NCBI GenBank assembly: GCA_032209605.1
Contig: JASFXZ010000001.1
Span: 7,441,703-7,505,702, forward strand
Origin: Mactromeris polynyma
Lineage: Eukaryota; Mollusca; Bivalvia; Venerida; Mactridae
Direction: 5' to 3'
DNA: 64,000 bases
Every line of letters starts with the position of its first letter. Position 1 is the first letter of the stretch. Positions 1 to 11,217 of the stretch are shown here, in pieces. The notes under the pieces were generated by a model that was given only the letters and a program-made list of their open reading frames with translations, had not been told where the DNA came from and did no database searches. A program made the translations under genes and the position numbers.

Positions 1-1135
1 AATTTGATGAAATATCATCAATCTATCTTTATATTTTAAATCATTTCAAACTTTCGTAATTTTGAGGAAAACATTTGGAATATACAATGACATAGAGAAC
101 TAACCAGTCAACTTGTGGTCAAGATCTTTAACAATTTAGGAAGATTCGTTCTATTTGAATTAAGTTGTTTTTAATTATTTTGGTGATGTGGGTCAGTTCT
201 GCTCAACTCTTTCAATTTTCTGACAACACGTTTCAGAGAAAACAATTGTACAAGTGTTCTGTTTCATTTCTATCAAAGGGACACAACTGGTTCAATAAAC
301 AAATCAAGCTCTTATAGTTTTACAATTACTCTGCAAGTTTGGTTGAAATCAATGTAAAATGAGAGTGCAATGGTGTTCATTATAAAACGTTAGCAATTAT
401 GGACAACATGTGCAGATGCAAGACCACATGTGATCAGAAACATTACTAAAACCTTTCACTCAGGTCAGCAAAAACACAATCAATGTTAAGAGACTGAGCG
501 TGCATTACTAGCTTCTAAAAGCATTCAGAAGATAGGAATAAAATGATATCAGGCCAAATATCTGATCAAAGAAAACATTTTGGAGTAATAGAATCGCAAA
601 AAAACAAACATTGTGTATAATTTATATGCAAAATCATTTTATTTTTCAGAATTTATGTGAGTGTATCTGATGCATGAAGAGATTACAACACAGAATAGAT
701 TGCCTGATACGCAAAACATTATTCAGTCAGGATTATAATTTTGGTATATACATGTAACGACACATGCTAAATCCCTTATTATTCTGATTTTGGAAACACT
801 TTCATCCAGGTATGAAATATGCAGCGAAAAGACAAAAAATAAATGTGGAAATATACTACAAAATAATTCTGCAATAATGTACAACATTTACAATGTACAA
901 CAAAATTCATCTCAACTTCTGTTCACATATTTTCTAAAATGTGAATTCTTACCAAGTATTGAGCTATCTGCCTGAATGTACTTATTTATTCGATTTTGGA
1001 GACAGCAGGATGTATCTTTGACTATTAACAAAGGAACTAGTATATTCTTTGTTATAACCCAACATAAAATTCACTTATATTATTCCATATTATATGACCC
1101 CCAGGGCCATCATTAGTTAATTTTGTTCAAACTTA
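1..1135. other. Intergenic, nothing recognised
   Basis: AT-rich sequence with no coding frame, RNA gene or clear repeat that I can support. Confidence 0.5.
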
Positions 1136-1320
1136 AGTCGAATTCCACGAATGCTTTCCTGGTTCCCTATGCAAGGACCCAGGAGTACCAGAAATCTTTC
1201 TTCCCAGACTATATCAGGATCTTGAATTAATTACCATCTGAAGCTATCAGTGCGCCATCAGTGGACAACTTCAACACCCAGATCCAGACCATCATACTCA
1301 GACCTTAAGGAGACCAGCGT
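1136..1320 (+). mobile_element. Non-LTR retrotransposon RT C-terminal relic
   Basis: The frame reads NAFLVPYARTQEYQKSFFPD, YIRILN, a stop, then LPSEAISAPSVDNFNTQIQT. This is the usual C-terminal tail of CR1/Jockey-like ORF2 proteins (R...FFP.T...WN.LP....A.SVD.FK), with the WN pair lost and an internal stop. The 3' tail probably runs to about 1470. Dead fragment. Confidence 0.75.
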
Positions 1321-1470
1321 TTTAATTTTTTTTTAAATGCACTGTACATAAGACTATTAAATTTTTGTTATCACTGTATAGATGCCCTTGCACCACATTT
1401 GCGCTGGTACAAAAATACATTCTTGGAGTGTGCCATACCTTAACAAGAAGAAGAATAGTTCAAGCATTCA

Positions 1471-3468
1471 AACATTCACTCTACATTGTCAAACTTTAAA
1501 GCTCAAAATAAGTAAAATATCAATACGCATGTACAAGTGTCAAATATGTACAAACTGATTGGGAAAAGCTATCTTGAAAATATCTACAATTACATATTAT
1601 GTACAAAAACATCATAAATTACAATGCACATGTATAATAAAACATTTGTGAAATTATAATTTTACCATCAACTGATGTGCAGTAGAAGAAAGAACAAACA
1701 CAATTACAATACAAGTAACTGACAGAATATCATGAACTTTATAATGGAAGAACAGTTTATATCTAGCTTAGAGCTGCAAAGAAAAAATCTATGGTTCGGT
1801 GATATAAATTGCACCAATGGAGCACCCAGTACAAACAGTGCATTAAACACCATACCTGGGCATGTGCATCAAACTCGGCTAGACTATATCAAAAATTAAA
1901 TCAGTGGTAGCTACTACTAGCTAGAAATCCAAGTTTAAAACAATTTCCGTTCATTTACTGCATTTACTCAGTTAACATTGAAAACCCCAATGGCATTCAA
2001 TAGAAATAGTGCATAACAAAAAATATGGCTTCACATGAGGAAGAAACTTGTTTATAATCACACGAAACAACACAAAGAAACATGCCTGTGCACTATCATT
2101 ACCATTACTAAAATGCCCACCGGATTAACACTTACATGATGCATTTCTGTGCTCTATAGAATCCTAGGAGAAAATATGCAACAGATAATTTATGCTCAAT
2201 CATTTTTTGTCTATTTCTGCTAAATCATTTTATACTTGAGCATACTTGGAGGGTCTATAAATGCTCATTTCTACTAAATCATTTAAAATTCAGACCATAT
2301 ATTTTGAAAAGATGAACAATTTATCGTGTGAGATGACGAAATAGGAAGAATATGCAAATATGAAGAGGGGCAGTCAAAGGATGTAGACAGGGGTGTAGAC
2401 AAATGTGGACAAGAGAAGGTACTTTGTGTACCAGCAAGTGAGACTGGAAGCAAAAATATGAATAGAATTGACAAAAGTATATCTGGAGAAATCGGATCAA
2501 GGATCTCCTTCAGCTTTACAAGAGTGATGACTATATGGGTAAACAGTCACAAATAACCAATGCCATATCAATTTGATATATTATATAACTAGATGAGACT
2601 TGTGAATATCAAATATGCCTATATATGGAGTGTATCGGACTATAAAGAGTTCTTTGGGTAAATGGGTGAAGTGTTAAAATGAACCAGATCCATTCATATC
2701 ATACAACTGAGTCATCTAGCATCATTGGTAAAACTGTAACATAAGTGATGCCACCATGACAACAATAATTCCGCTTTCACCTACCCCACTCTAAATATTA
2801 TTACTGACAAAATGAAGATGATGGTGAGCCAAAATATGACATTTTTCATAAATCAACGAAAAAAAATCAAAATCTAAGAGTCCATAATTATTAGAGAAAA
2901 AAGTCAGACATAATTAACAATCCTAAAAAAACACAGTGAGCACTGCATAGTACGGTGAGATAAATACAGGTAAACAGCTGATGTTACACTCAATAGTTGG
3001 TAAATGTTTGAAATTTGATGGACATATGAATGTTGTTATACATGAACTTAAATGTTTATCATGATATTTGAAATATAAAGAAATTATTTTCAACAAAAAC
3101 ATTTCTCTACTGGTAATCAATGTAAACAACACTTGCCTGGTCAAATAAAACCACAACCACGCAAGAGTTATCTATCTTGTATCACAGTTAAAGCAAAGAC
3201 AGTTTCTGTCAATTAACAAACACATTTACAACAAGTTCATAAAATATTTAAAGCTATTACATAGCTTACAACAGTATATTGAGCTACAAGTTAAGGATAG
3301 AATCAATAAAATAAAGATGATGACACTAACATATTCACATACACAAATCTTTGGTGTTTTTTAAACAATTAAAATAAAAAGTGAACTTATACACATATTG
3401 TAAATCTTGCGAATGCAGTCATTTTGAATTAAGAATCACCTTTTCATAGAAAAAAAGTCACTGGCTTT
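1471..3468. other. Intergenic, nothing recognised
   Basis: AT-rich; short open frames on the minus strand (2283-2474, 2923-3156) have no splice or family support. Confidence 0.5.
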
Positions 3469-3770
3469 AAAATGACAAATTTTTAAATCATTTCCTATTA
3501 AAATGACAATTTTTTAAATCATTTCCTCTTAAAATGACAATTTCTTAAATCATTTTCTCTTAAAATGACAAATTTTTAAATCATTTTCTCTTAAAATGAC
3601 AAATTCTTAAATAATTTTCTCTTAAAATGACAAATTCTTAAATCATTTTCTCTTAAAATGACAATTTCTTAAATAATTTTCTCTTAAAGTGACAATTTCT
3701 TAAATCATTTTCTCTTAAAATGACATTTTCTTAAATCATTTTCTCTTAAAATGACAAATTCTAGAATAAT
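3469..3770 (+). repeat. 31-bp minisatellite, about 10 copies
   Basis: Unit aaaatgacaaatttttaaat followed by cattttctctt, head to tail with small changes. Intergenic. Confidence 0.85.
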
Positions 3771-5013
3771 TTTTTATCTGCTAATACTTGGGTATCCATT
3801 GCTTTATCATAAAGTTTCATAACAAAAGAAGAAATGGCACCAACCCAGACATGGCAAGAAGATCACACAGCCAATAATGGTACAGCACCAATTATGCATC
3901 CAATTTCAACCAGATTTTAACTTGATCAGTATACAAAACTTACACCAACATATGGTAATACTTAAAGAGGTCCAGATGCTTTCAAAGTCTGAAGATATAT
4001 AACTATAAATTTAGCCATTGATAATATATTAGATCTATATATATATATATATCAGGGTGCTCGCTAGACTCCTATTTAGGCTTTTTGGACTCCTATTTTT
4101 TCCCTGGGACTCCTGTTCCTGACAAAATTTCTTTGAAATTGCATTGATGACTCCCAACTTTTTGCAGAAATATGGTTTAGGACTTCTGTTTTCAAATCCT
4201 AGTGAGAACCCTGTATTTATAATATGCATTTAATAAATACAATGAATACATTCAGTCATCCAATCCGGAATCAGAATGCACAATATGGTATTAAAATGTA
4301 CTTCCACTAAACATTATGAAATTGAGAAGAAATCTACCCAGAAAGTGTAATTTTTTTGGATGTACTACTTGTTCTTTACTGTTTTCTAAGTAATTCTGTA
4401 TAGTTGTATTGAAGGATACTGTTGTTGGAGATTATTTCAAAATGAAGCAAATATAAAGCAGAAAAATACTCAAAAATGCTGAGCACAAAAGTGTCAGGAG
4501 GTGTCTCCCTGAAAATCAATTATGTACAATAATAGCACTATATATGTAAATAGATAATTAGGCAAATGTATACAAATTATAAACCTGCATGAAATAAAGG
4601 CACAGCATACAATATATGGCATATTGCCTGACAAAAATCAGATCTGATTAAAGGGCAGTTTATATACATTTAACTAGACCAATGAATATCTTTCATACAA
4701 TTTGATTATAATGAAAAAGGTAGAAATGACGAACAAAAATATTGTATTCTAAAATTACTGTTTCAAATACATATACATTTATAAAATAGAGAAAAGGAGC
4801 ATTACTATAATAATCAAGAATAATAAAAGGTATAATATCATAAATATGTAATAATATTGGTCAAAACATACAAAACTCACATACATGAACAAAGTACATG
4901 ACATAATACAAAGAAAATAAAATGAGTAGATTTAACAAAAGAACAGTTTGGAATTATACAAGTACATGAGCAAACAGTAGGACTTCTACCTAGTCATAGT
5001 CAGAAATGACATA
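3771..5013. other. Intergenic, low-complexity
   Basis: It contains a short (TA)n run near 4036 and a bivalve-like dispersed phrase (ggactcctatttagg, actcccaactttttgcag) at 4070-4210; otherwise nothing. Confidence 0.4.
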
Positions 5014-5777
5014 CTGTGAAATCACTTTTTATATGCGCAGGACGAATTTTCACGTATTTCGCACTAGAAACGAAGCACGAATTTTAGTCTGCGCTATTTT
5101 TAAACTTTCCAAAACTTACATGGCTATCCTAATTTTTAACTGTCCTAAATATGTGTATGTGCACTTTCATTTTTTCTTTTCATTGTAGCTGTTTTTTCTG
5201 ACAATCTAGGTGGAATACTTGGAAAAATGATATTTTGATACACTTTGATTACTTGTACATGTAAGAGTGGTTTAAATGGAACATATAATCATAAATTGAT
5301 TTTACTTTGTTTACGATTTTTATATAAAGCATAAAATCATTGTCATCCGGAGTGCACGCGCTGCAAACTGTTTTCTTCATGCTAAAATTTGAGATTGTCT
5401 TTATTGTTATTGTATGATGGAATGATTCGCACTCGTCATTGTTGTTTTTGAATAATTCTGGGGGCGCCATTTATAAAAGATCTCCAACACCTTAATATTG
5501 TTTATCGATCTTTTGATGTTTCTACACTTTTTATCGTACAGTTGTGTCGAATAACGCCAATTGACAGTTGGAGCTGTCATATTGATTATTCCAAGGGGAC
5601 CGCTCTAAATGACATGTCAGATGGTGCAAAATAATGACACGCGCTGAAATACTGTAATTTTTTGTCCGATTTTTTTCTCTCTAAAAAATAGAAATGCGTG
5701 AATTTAAGCCCGCGCGAAACTGCCTTTTTTGCCATTTGTGCGAAATTTCACCCCAGCGAATTTAAGTGATACCACAG
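5014..5777. mobile_element. TA-flanked DNA transposon remnant
   Basis: The ends are CTGTGAAATCACTTTTTA and the complement of TGATACCACAG, with TA on both sides. Its left 320 bp recur in reverse orientation at 44195-44500. No transposase ORF is seen. It lies downstream of the minus-strand membrane-protein gene and may overlap its 3' UTR. Confidence 0.65.
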
Positions 5778-6014
5778 TATACCAGTACCATGTTTTAACT
5801 TATGACAAACTTTAAGTCAAAACATGTCCATCTTCATCTATAGCATAAATAAGACTAGGTTTTTGGCTTTTAGGGTGTCTTTGGACAGAACCACCATATA
5901 ATACTTGCACAAAACTTGACAGTCATGTTGACCATTCTGTTAAATTTTGAGACAGTATATTTGTGTCATAAAACACTAATTCAAACAAACACATTAATAG
6001 GATCTTCCCAGCTG

Positions 6015-6102
6015 CTAGCTATCAGTCGCCTCTATAAGTCGCTCACTTCCACTCCCTTGCTCTGCGTCTCGAATATTTTCAAATGGGTCAATCAGAGAAG
6101 AT
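6015..6102 (-). CDS. FN3-like membrane protein, exon 4 (cytoplasmic tail)
   Basis: After acceptor ctttttag the frame reads SSLIDPFENIRDAEQGSGSE, then RLIEATDS and stop TAG. It is a plausible acidic cytoplasmic tail that fits the phase-2 exit of exon 3. The local base composition is richer in GC than its surroundings. Confidence 0.6.
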
Positions 6103-8896
6103 CTAAAAAGAAAATTGAGAGCATTATTTTATACTGTGCAACAAATTGTCTCAAAATCAATTAATTCACTCAGAATGAGTCCATAAGACATGATGCCCAA
6201 ACTTTACTGCCTCAGTTGTAAATGTAGAGTATGAAACAATGAATATCATATTGTAACTCAAGAATATCATTAGCTATAGTCCATACATTATATAACTTGT
6301 TTAATAGTGTAAGTGATCTGAGAAGTAGGTAAATGGCTGTGGATGTTTGAAACAAAGTCAAATCCACAATACTTTATTTTGTATCATATTAAATGCATTG
6401 TTATAATTCTAGTTTAATTCTCATGTCTGGTCATTACAAGTCATTAAACAATCAATTAAATATTGAGAATTTTATGTATTACATATATTATATGACAAAC
6501 CGAATAGATAACAGGGTGGTACTCGAAACCGAACCGAACGACACTTGTAAAGAACTCTTATATCATTGCAGTCATAATATGTACATAATCGCTTACCCCA
6601 GATATCTTCGAATTCTTTCTAAACGCTGACGTCTTCGAACTTTTCTTACAATATAAAATGTAGCAACTAAGACAATTGTTAGTCCAAAAAGCCCAAACAC
6701 AATTCCTAAAATAGAATCTCTGGTCCCAAAAAATGATGTTTGTTCCTTGAAAACAACCACTTCATTTTCTGTGGTAGAGACTGTTGACACAGGGCAATCT
6801 TTATCTGAAAGTTTAAAAGAAAGGGCCATGCCATTATCATTCCAGGAAAATTTGATCATTCTAGAGAATATATGATTTTAAAGCAATTCAAACATTGACA
6901 TACAGGGAAGGAAGCTTGACCACTTTCATTTCCCATACATAAACATGAACTATGAGCATGAATGTCATGTTAATTCAAATTCTCACAGCAAGCATTAACA
7001 TTTTTTGTATAAACAATCAAGTCACATATCAAGCATTTTTGATAAACAATCAATGTATTGTAATACTAACCTTCAACAACAAATGACAACACATCTGATG
7101 AGGCAGCTTGACATTTAATCTGTACTGAATAGTTGAGTCCAACAACTAATCCAGTGATTTTGAATGTTCCCTCATTCTTCATCGCTGGATAATCAGCAAA
7201 TTCATTCATGTCACCCACAGAAAAGTTCTCTGTAGTGCTATATAGTATACTACAGTTTGATAACTCATCTTGCGTTTCAAAAAGAATCCATTCAAACTCA
7301 GCTGTTGATCGACAATATTCATACTTCAAGAGCTCGATTTTCGGTGGGGAAGATGACTCGCAATATTTCCAGCTCAGTCCTTAAAGTAAAATTGTTGTAT
7401 ATATATGTTAATAAATATTGAATGACATTTGTTATTTTTATCAGTGACTGTTCTTATATATATGGTTATTTTTTAAACAGATTCATTCCAAAAAGCTATG
7501 ATATTTACAAAAGAAAACAAGTTCCTACAACTGATGCTCATTACTCTCGATGACTGTTTACTGGATACCAACCAGTACTTGCACCAAATTTAGGGATTGT
7601 TCATTGCAGGTCTCAAACACACGACCTTAGGATCAGGAGTCAGACGCTCTACCCCCTTGACCACTGCGCCTCCCATAATTAAGACACTTTTTCCTTGCAT
7701 TACTTTAATGGCGGCAGCATTGTGCTAGACGGCTTATGGAGGTTAAGCCCCAAAAGCCAAGAGGGACAGGATCAAAGTGGTATGAGGCTAGACTACACCT
7801 GCTTTCTACTGTCTATACAATTTAGGTGAGCATTTGCGACAAATAGTTAATAAAATCATTTTCTATCCAAACAGCATGCAATCCCCTATAAAAAATGTGT
7901 CAATTAAAAAAAATTCACAAGTTTCATGTTCGTCTGCTTTTCTCCGCCACACGCATTTTAGGTTTTAGACCACTAAATTATTTCTCTTGCAGGATAGTTA
8001 GTCGTGCACAAAACAGTTCAATTTAGTTATCTGATTCTGAGGACAATACTTTGTCTATATTAAGATTATAATTGAAATACCGCGAGAATAGTGATGGCAT
8101 CATCCGAGTACCGCATCATCCCGTAAATATGGCGGTGACCCCATGTTCATTTGTTTACCTTTGTAACAAACTTTTAACATTATGACATTAGTTCTATGCT
8201 GTTAGGAATTGGGATAGGATTGAAATTTATGCTTATGTGTTGGTATTTGATTTTAAGTAAACTATTATTTCTGTATTTTTCCATTATTCACGTACCGCGA
8301 GAATACAGATATGCGGTGTATGTCATTAATGAACATCTACTTCTACCAGCGTTCAACAGGCTGGACATTATTGCCAGGGGATAGCGCAATAAAACAAACT
8401 AAGACAACAAAGAAAAGTGAGAGTATGTATAGTGAAGGATAAAAATAAAGCATGTTAAAGAGTCTAAAGAGGGTAGCCAGTTGAGCCTTGAAGGCATCAA
8501 CCGAGCCTGCTGATGCGATGTCCGGTGGAAGACTGTTCCACTCATTAATAGTTCAAGGGAAAAAAGACTGTTGCCGGTAGCTTGTAGTACATTGTGGTCT
8601 CTTGAAGGAGTGTGTTGATGTATGTCAGGAAAGATGAGACTGTGGTAGAAGAAGGTTGGTTTTGTTGAAATCTTGTAGAGGAGGTTAAGATGGAAGATCT
8701 TTCTGCAGTCCTATAATGGGGTCCATTTGAGGTCTTGGAGCATCTCAGTGACGTTTGATCTGTACTTCATGAAGATGACATAAAAAACAATGTGTGGAGA
8801 CTATACGAGGTCTAAATAATAAATTGACTTGTACTAACCTAGCAACACAATAACACTGATATGGACTAATCTCATTTGTATCATCTGTCTACACAT
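6015..8896 (-). CDS. Small type I membrane protein with FN3-like ectodomain, whole spliced span
   Basis: Four exons (8896-8839, 7379-7071, 6804-6597, 6102-6015) join with GT-AG introns and matching phases to 663 nt, 220 aa. Seen: an N-terminal hydrophobic signal (IQMRLVHISVIVLLGL); an ectodomain of about 105 residues with FN3-like features (a GTFKITGLVVGLNYSVQIKC strand pair) and six Cys after the signal; a TM helix (ILGIVFGLFGLTIVLVATFY); a basic stop-transfer RKVRRRQRLERIRRYLG; then a tail LIDPFENIRDAEQGSGSERL. Function is not recognised. By architecture it could be a small cytokine-receptor-like or adhesion protein, which is inference only. It is head-to-head with the ABCA1-like gene. The initiating Met could be residue 1, 5 or 8. 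Confidence 0.75.
6597..6804 (-). CDS. FN3-like membrane protein, exon 3 (TM segment)
   Basis: It encodes a Ser/Thr/Val-rich juxtamembrane stretch, the single TM helix and a strongly basic inner flank. Reading on gives an in-frame stop (CTG GGG TAA), but the sequence there is a strong donor (ctggg followed by gtaagc), so splicing to exon 4 is preferred. Confidence 0.75.
7071..7379 (-). CDS. FN3-like membrane protein, exon 2 (ectodomain)
   Basis: 103 codons, phase 1 at both ends, as is usual for extracellular-module exons. It starts LSWKYCESSSPPKIELLKYE and ends CQAASSDVLSFVVE. N-glycosylation sequons NCS, NFS and NYS are present. The phase 1-1 arrangement around one FN3-like fold supports a shuffled extracellular module. 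Confidence 0.78.
7535..7678 (-). mobile_element. tRNA-derived SINE copy, reverse orientation
   Basis: The reverse complement gives gcgcagtggtcaagggggta, gactcctgatcctaaggtcg and tactggttggtatccagtaa, the same family as the 15.5- and 49.2-kb copies. It lies in intron 1 of the minus-strand membrane-protein gene. Confidence 0.65.
8392..8795 (-). mobile_element. Non-LTR retrotransposon RT C-terminal relic (reverse)
   Basis: On the minus strand the sequence reads LQDLKWTPL, a stop, then RKIFHLNLLYKISTKPTFFY, and in a shifted frame SYRQQSFFP, a stop, TINEWNSLPPDIASAGSVDA and FKAQLATLF. It is a diagnostic ORF2 terminus broken by stops and a frameshift. It lies in intron 1 of the membrane-protein gene, in the same orientation. 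Confidence 0.78.
8839..8896 (-). CDS. FN3-like membrane protein, exon 1 (signal peptide)
   Basis: It encodes MCRQMIQMRLVHISVIVLL plus the first base of a Gly codon. The donor on the minus strand is gttagt. Three in-frame Met codons are present; the upstream ATG in another frame (about 8924) closes quickly. Confidence 0.7.
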
Positions 8897-9419
8897 TTTT
8901 CTGCGATGTGGAGGCGACGAACCATGTAAACATTTACAGAAATACAGCAATATCCGAATCTACACGGATATCCAGACAAGGTTCATTCACTTCAGGCTAA
9001 TATGCGAAGCTCTAACCCATTCTTAGGTCACCGCACAAATACTGCAACTTCTCTGAGAGGAGTAACAGTCCCATATGACACAAATATTCTAAATTAAGCA
9101 ACTTTTAGTACGCATTTTACACAAAATTCTTTTTTTACAGAAAACCGGAACCGGAAACACCGCTGGTTCTCTGTTTCTGCTGACAAGTTTGTTTACATGG
9201 AGCGTGCAACCAAACACTAGCATTGCTAAAAATACTGTCATTACATAAATGTTATCCTAACAGGTTTAGGAAGCTTATATAATATTAAACGGATACATTG
9301 TGTAAACACTGGAGGTTTGATTTACCTGCTACTATTTCAGCTGCTAAAGTCTTGAACTTAAATATATACAAATTAGCCTGACCGTCACAGTTTCAGCATC
9401 CAGGGTTTATTTTCTGGGA
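8897..9419. promoter_or_regulatory. Putative shared divergent promoter region
   Basis: This is the interval between the start of the minus-strand membrane-protein gene and the candidate first exon of the ABCA1-like gene. It contains no recognisable repeat or ORF. No TATA box is assigned. A promoter role is inferred only from the head-to-head layout. Confidence 0.3.
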
Positions 9420-9488
9420 CAGCTGAGCAATCAAAACGTGATCAGTGGATTCAGATTGACAATCATGGGTAAACACTCGTTGTAAACG
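9420..9488 (+). other. ABCA1: Candidate 5' non-coding exon of the ABCA1-like gene
   Basis: The first coding exon begins 65 nt upstream of its ATG at a clear acceptor (ttctgtgtttcag before 15344), so at least one upstream non-coding exon must exist. A good donor (aaacg followed by gtgagttg) ends at 9488, in low-repeat sequence between the divergent gene and the first MITE. The 5' end is a guess. A six-codon upstream ORF starts with the ATG near 9466. Confidence 0.3.
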
Positions 9489-9591
9489 GTGAGTTGATTT
9501 TTGTTTTCAGTTATTTTCAATATTAACGTATCGTTTCCTTATCTTGATATTTAGAATTTTACTGAAATTGTTCAACTGTTTTTATTCACTA

Positions 9592-10188
9592 ATACCCCAG
9601 TCACAATTAGCTTGGGAGAAGTTTGGGACGGATTTCTAGGCATTTTGTGGCGGGTCATTTTTGGGAATCAGGCGGGCATCAAGTTACTTTTAACTCGGAC
9701 TTAAAATCTGGTGCGCATTTCGCAATGCATTTCGCAATGCAAACTGATCGCCAATAAATTGGTTGATGCCTGGCTGATGTCCGGCAGGGCATCACACACA
9801 TCGGGCGGGCGCCGGGTCAAATTTTGGACAACCCAGACATTCCATATATCGGTCAGATGCTACCCTGACGCTGATCAGACGACGGCCCTGCCTGTGGTCC
9901 AGCCGACTTGGCGGCGCCCAGCCGAAAATCGGCCGGGACCAGGACTGCGGCGTCTGGGCGAAAACCCTATGGGTCTCACAGGGATATCGCAGGGACATAG
10001 ACAGGACATCGGACGAGTGCCTTTCGGACAGTTTATCCAAGAATTCGACCCCATTTTCTGGAAGGTCGGCCAATCGCTTTTAAATGTGACCGCCCTATCG
10101 TGCGATTTTTCGCCGACCTCTACACGTCGACCGATGCCTAGAAATCGCACACGCCGCCCGGCCACCGCTTTAATTGTGACTTGGGTAT
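9592..10188. mobile_element. GC-rich MITE with TA duplication
   Basis: The termini ATACCCCAGTCACAATTA and the complement of TAATTGTGACTTGGGTAT are inverted and flanked by TA. The interior is far richer in GC than the window and holds overlapping open frames on both strands that match no family. 597 bp, in the upstream intron of the ABCA1-like gene. Confidence 0.7.
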
Positions 10189-10359
10189 TAATTAATGCCA
10201 GCTAGTATATATATATTATTTTGGTGGCACTGTCAAACAGTTTCCAATGGGACTGGTTGTCAGATGCTTCTCCCCCAAGGCTTTTCCGCCCAATACGTTG
10301 CCTTCCAAGGTATTTCATGACTATTTTGTGTGTGATAAGTCCAAGTAATGCATTTCATC

Positions 10360-10524
10360 ATGACCACTTATTATGTTACTTAATAACTCAAATTCACGAA
10401 TTTCACTTAAGATTTGTGTTACCACTTATTTTTAAATGCATTTTTTTGGCTTCTAGATGTACGTGGTAACACAAATCTCATCTAGATCAGTAGATGACCA
10501 CTTAAGTAACATAGTAAGTGGTCT
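10360..10524. repeat. Foldback hairpin element
   Basis: Two nested inverted repeats: tgaccacttattatgttact against agtaacatagtaagtggtc, and agatttgtgttaccac against gtggtaacacaaatct. The transcript would fold into a long hairpin. Confidence 0.65.
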
Positions 10525-10639
10525 TGAAACTTGATAAGATTCGTGTTGCCACTTAAATCTAGTGTAATACATCATAAAAAGTAAGAGGTGGCAGTTCTGG
10601 GCACTTTCAAGCCTGTTTCTAGTTTTATGATATTTATCT

Positions 10640-10800
10640 TACCAAAAATGTATCACGAATATTAACTAGATAGTTAGATAATTATCGTAATAATTAAGTG
10701 GTTAACACGAAACAATTCGCGAACGCTATCATGCTAACTGGTGGCAGTAATATGCCACCATAGATTATCTATCTAATAAATTCACTGCATGTACTGATCT
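10640..10800. repeat. Palindromic repeat, copy 1
   Basis: The core ggtggcagtaatatgccacc is a near-perfect palindrome, surrounded by tagttagataatt-type and gataatctatctaataa-type complementary arms. A related segment lies at 61850-61990. Confidence 0.5.
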
Positions 10801-11217
10801 TTATAATTATTCGCTCAGGTCGACAACATCAGGACATTTTCATGTACCAAGACCAAATTCTGATTTCTTTAAAAGAACATTTAAATATTCTGGTCTTATT
10901 ACCTGGAATAATTTGCCAAATGATTTTAATGATATTAAGGAAACAAATAATTTAGACACATTTAAGATCAAATGTTCAAACTATTTTTTAACTTTACATA
11001 ATGAAGATATAATAACCTGAATCAAATGTATTTTTAATTTCCCATTGAATGCATAGTTGCTTATTCAATATATCTATAGTTTACTGTTTTATGTATTTTG
11101 TTAGTTTGTATTTTTATCTTTGTATAAATTGTTTTTGAATGCCTCAGGAAGATTAACATGTCATTGTTATATGAGTTACCTTCGTTAAATAAAGAATTAT
11201 TATTATTATTATTGCTG
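10785..11217 (+). mobile_element. CR1-like non-LTR retrotransposon 3' end
   Basis: An open frame reads LRSTTSGHFHVPRPNSDFFK, RTFKYSGLITWNNLPNDFND and FKIKC, ending near 11019. About 170 bases of 3' UTR follow, then a (ATT)n tail after aataaagaattattatt. The frame is intact over some 70 codons, so it is a younger 5'-truncated insertion than the other two RT relics. Confidence 0.8.

Noticed and set aside
4035..4229. 64-codon minus-strand frame
   Set aside because: It runs over a (TA)n tract and a dispersed phrase seen in bivalve repeats; no splice signals or family match.
5249..5470. 73-codon minus-strand frame as an exon of the membrane-protein gene
   Set aside because: It lies within the DNA-transposon remnant at 5014-5777, and its left part is repeated at 44.2 kb.
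6593..6605. Stop codon TAA ending the membrane-protein gene at exon 3
   Set aside because: The sequence there is a strong donor (ctggg followed by gtaagc), and a compatible last exon exists at 6102-6015.
9711..10205. 164-codon open frame (plus two overlapping minus-strand frames)
   Set aside because: It lies inside a GC-rich MITE with inverted termini and TA duplications. The frames overlap on both strands and resemble no protein family.
1136..11217. Host gene encoded by the RT-like frames
   Set aside because: All three are C-terminal tails of non-LTR retrotransposon ORF2 (WN.LP motif), two with stops or frameshifts, and none has a promoter or upstream domains.
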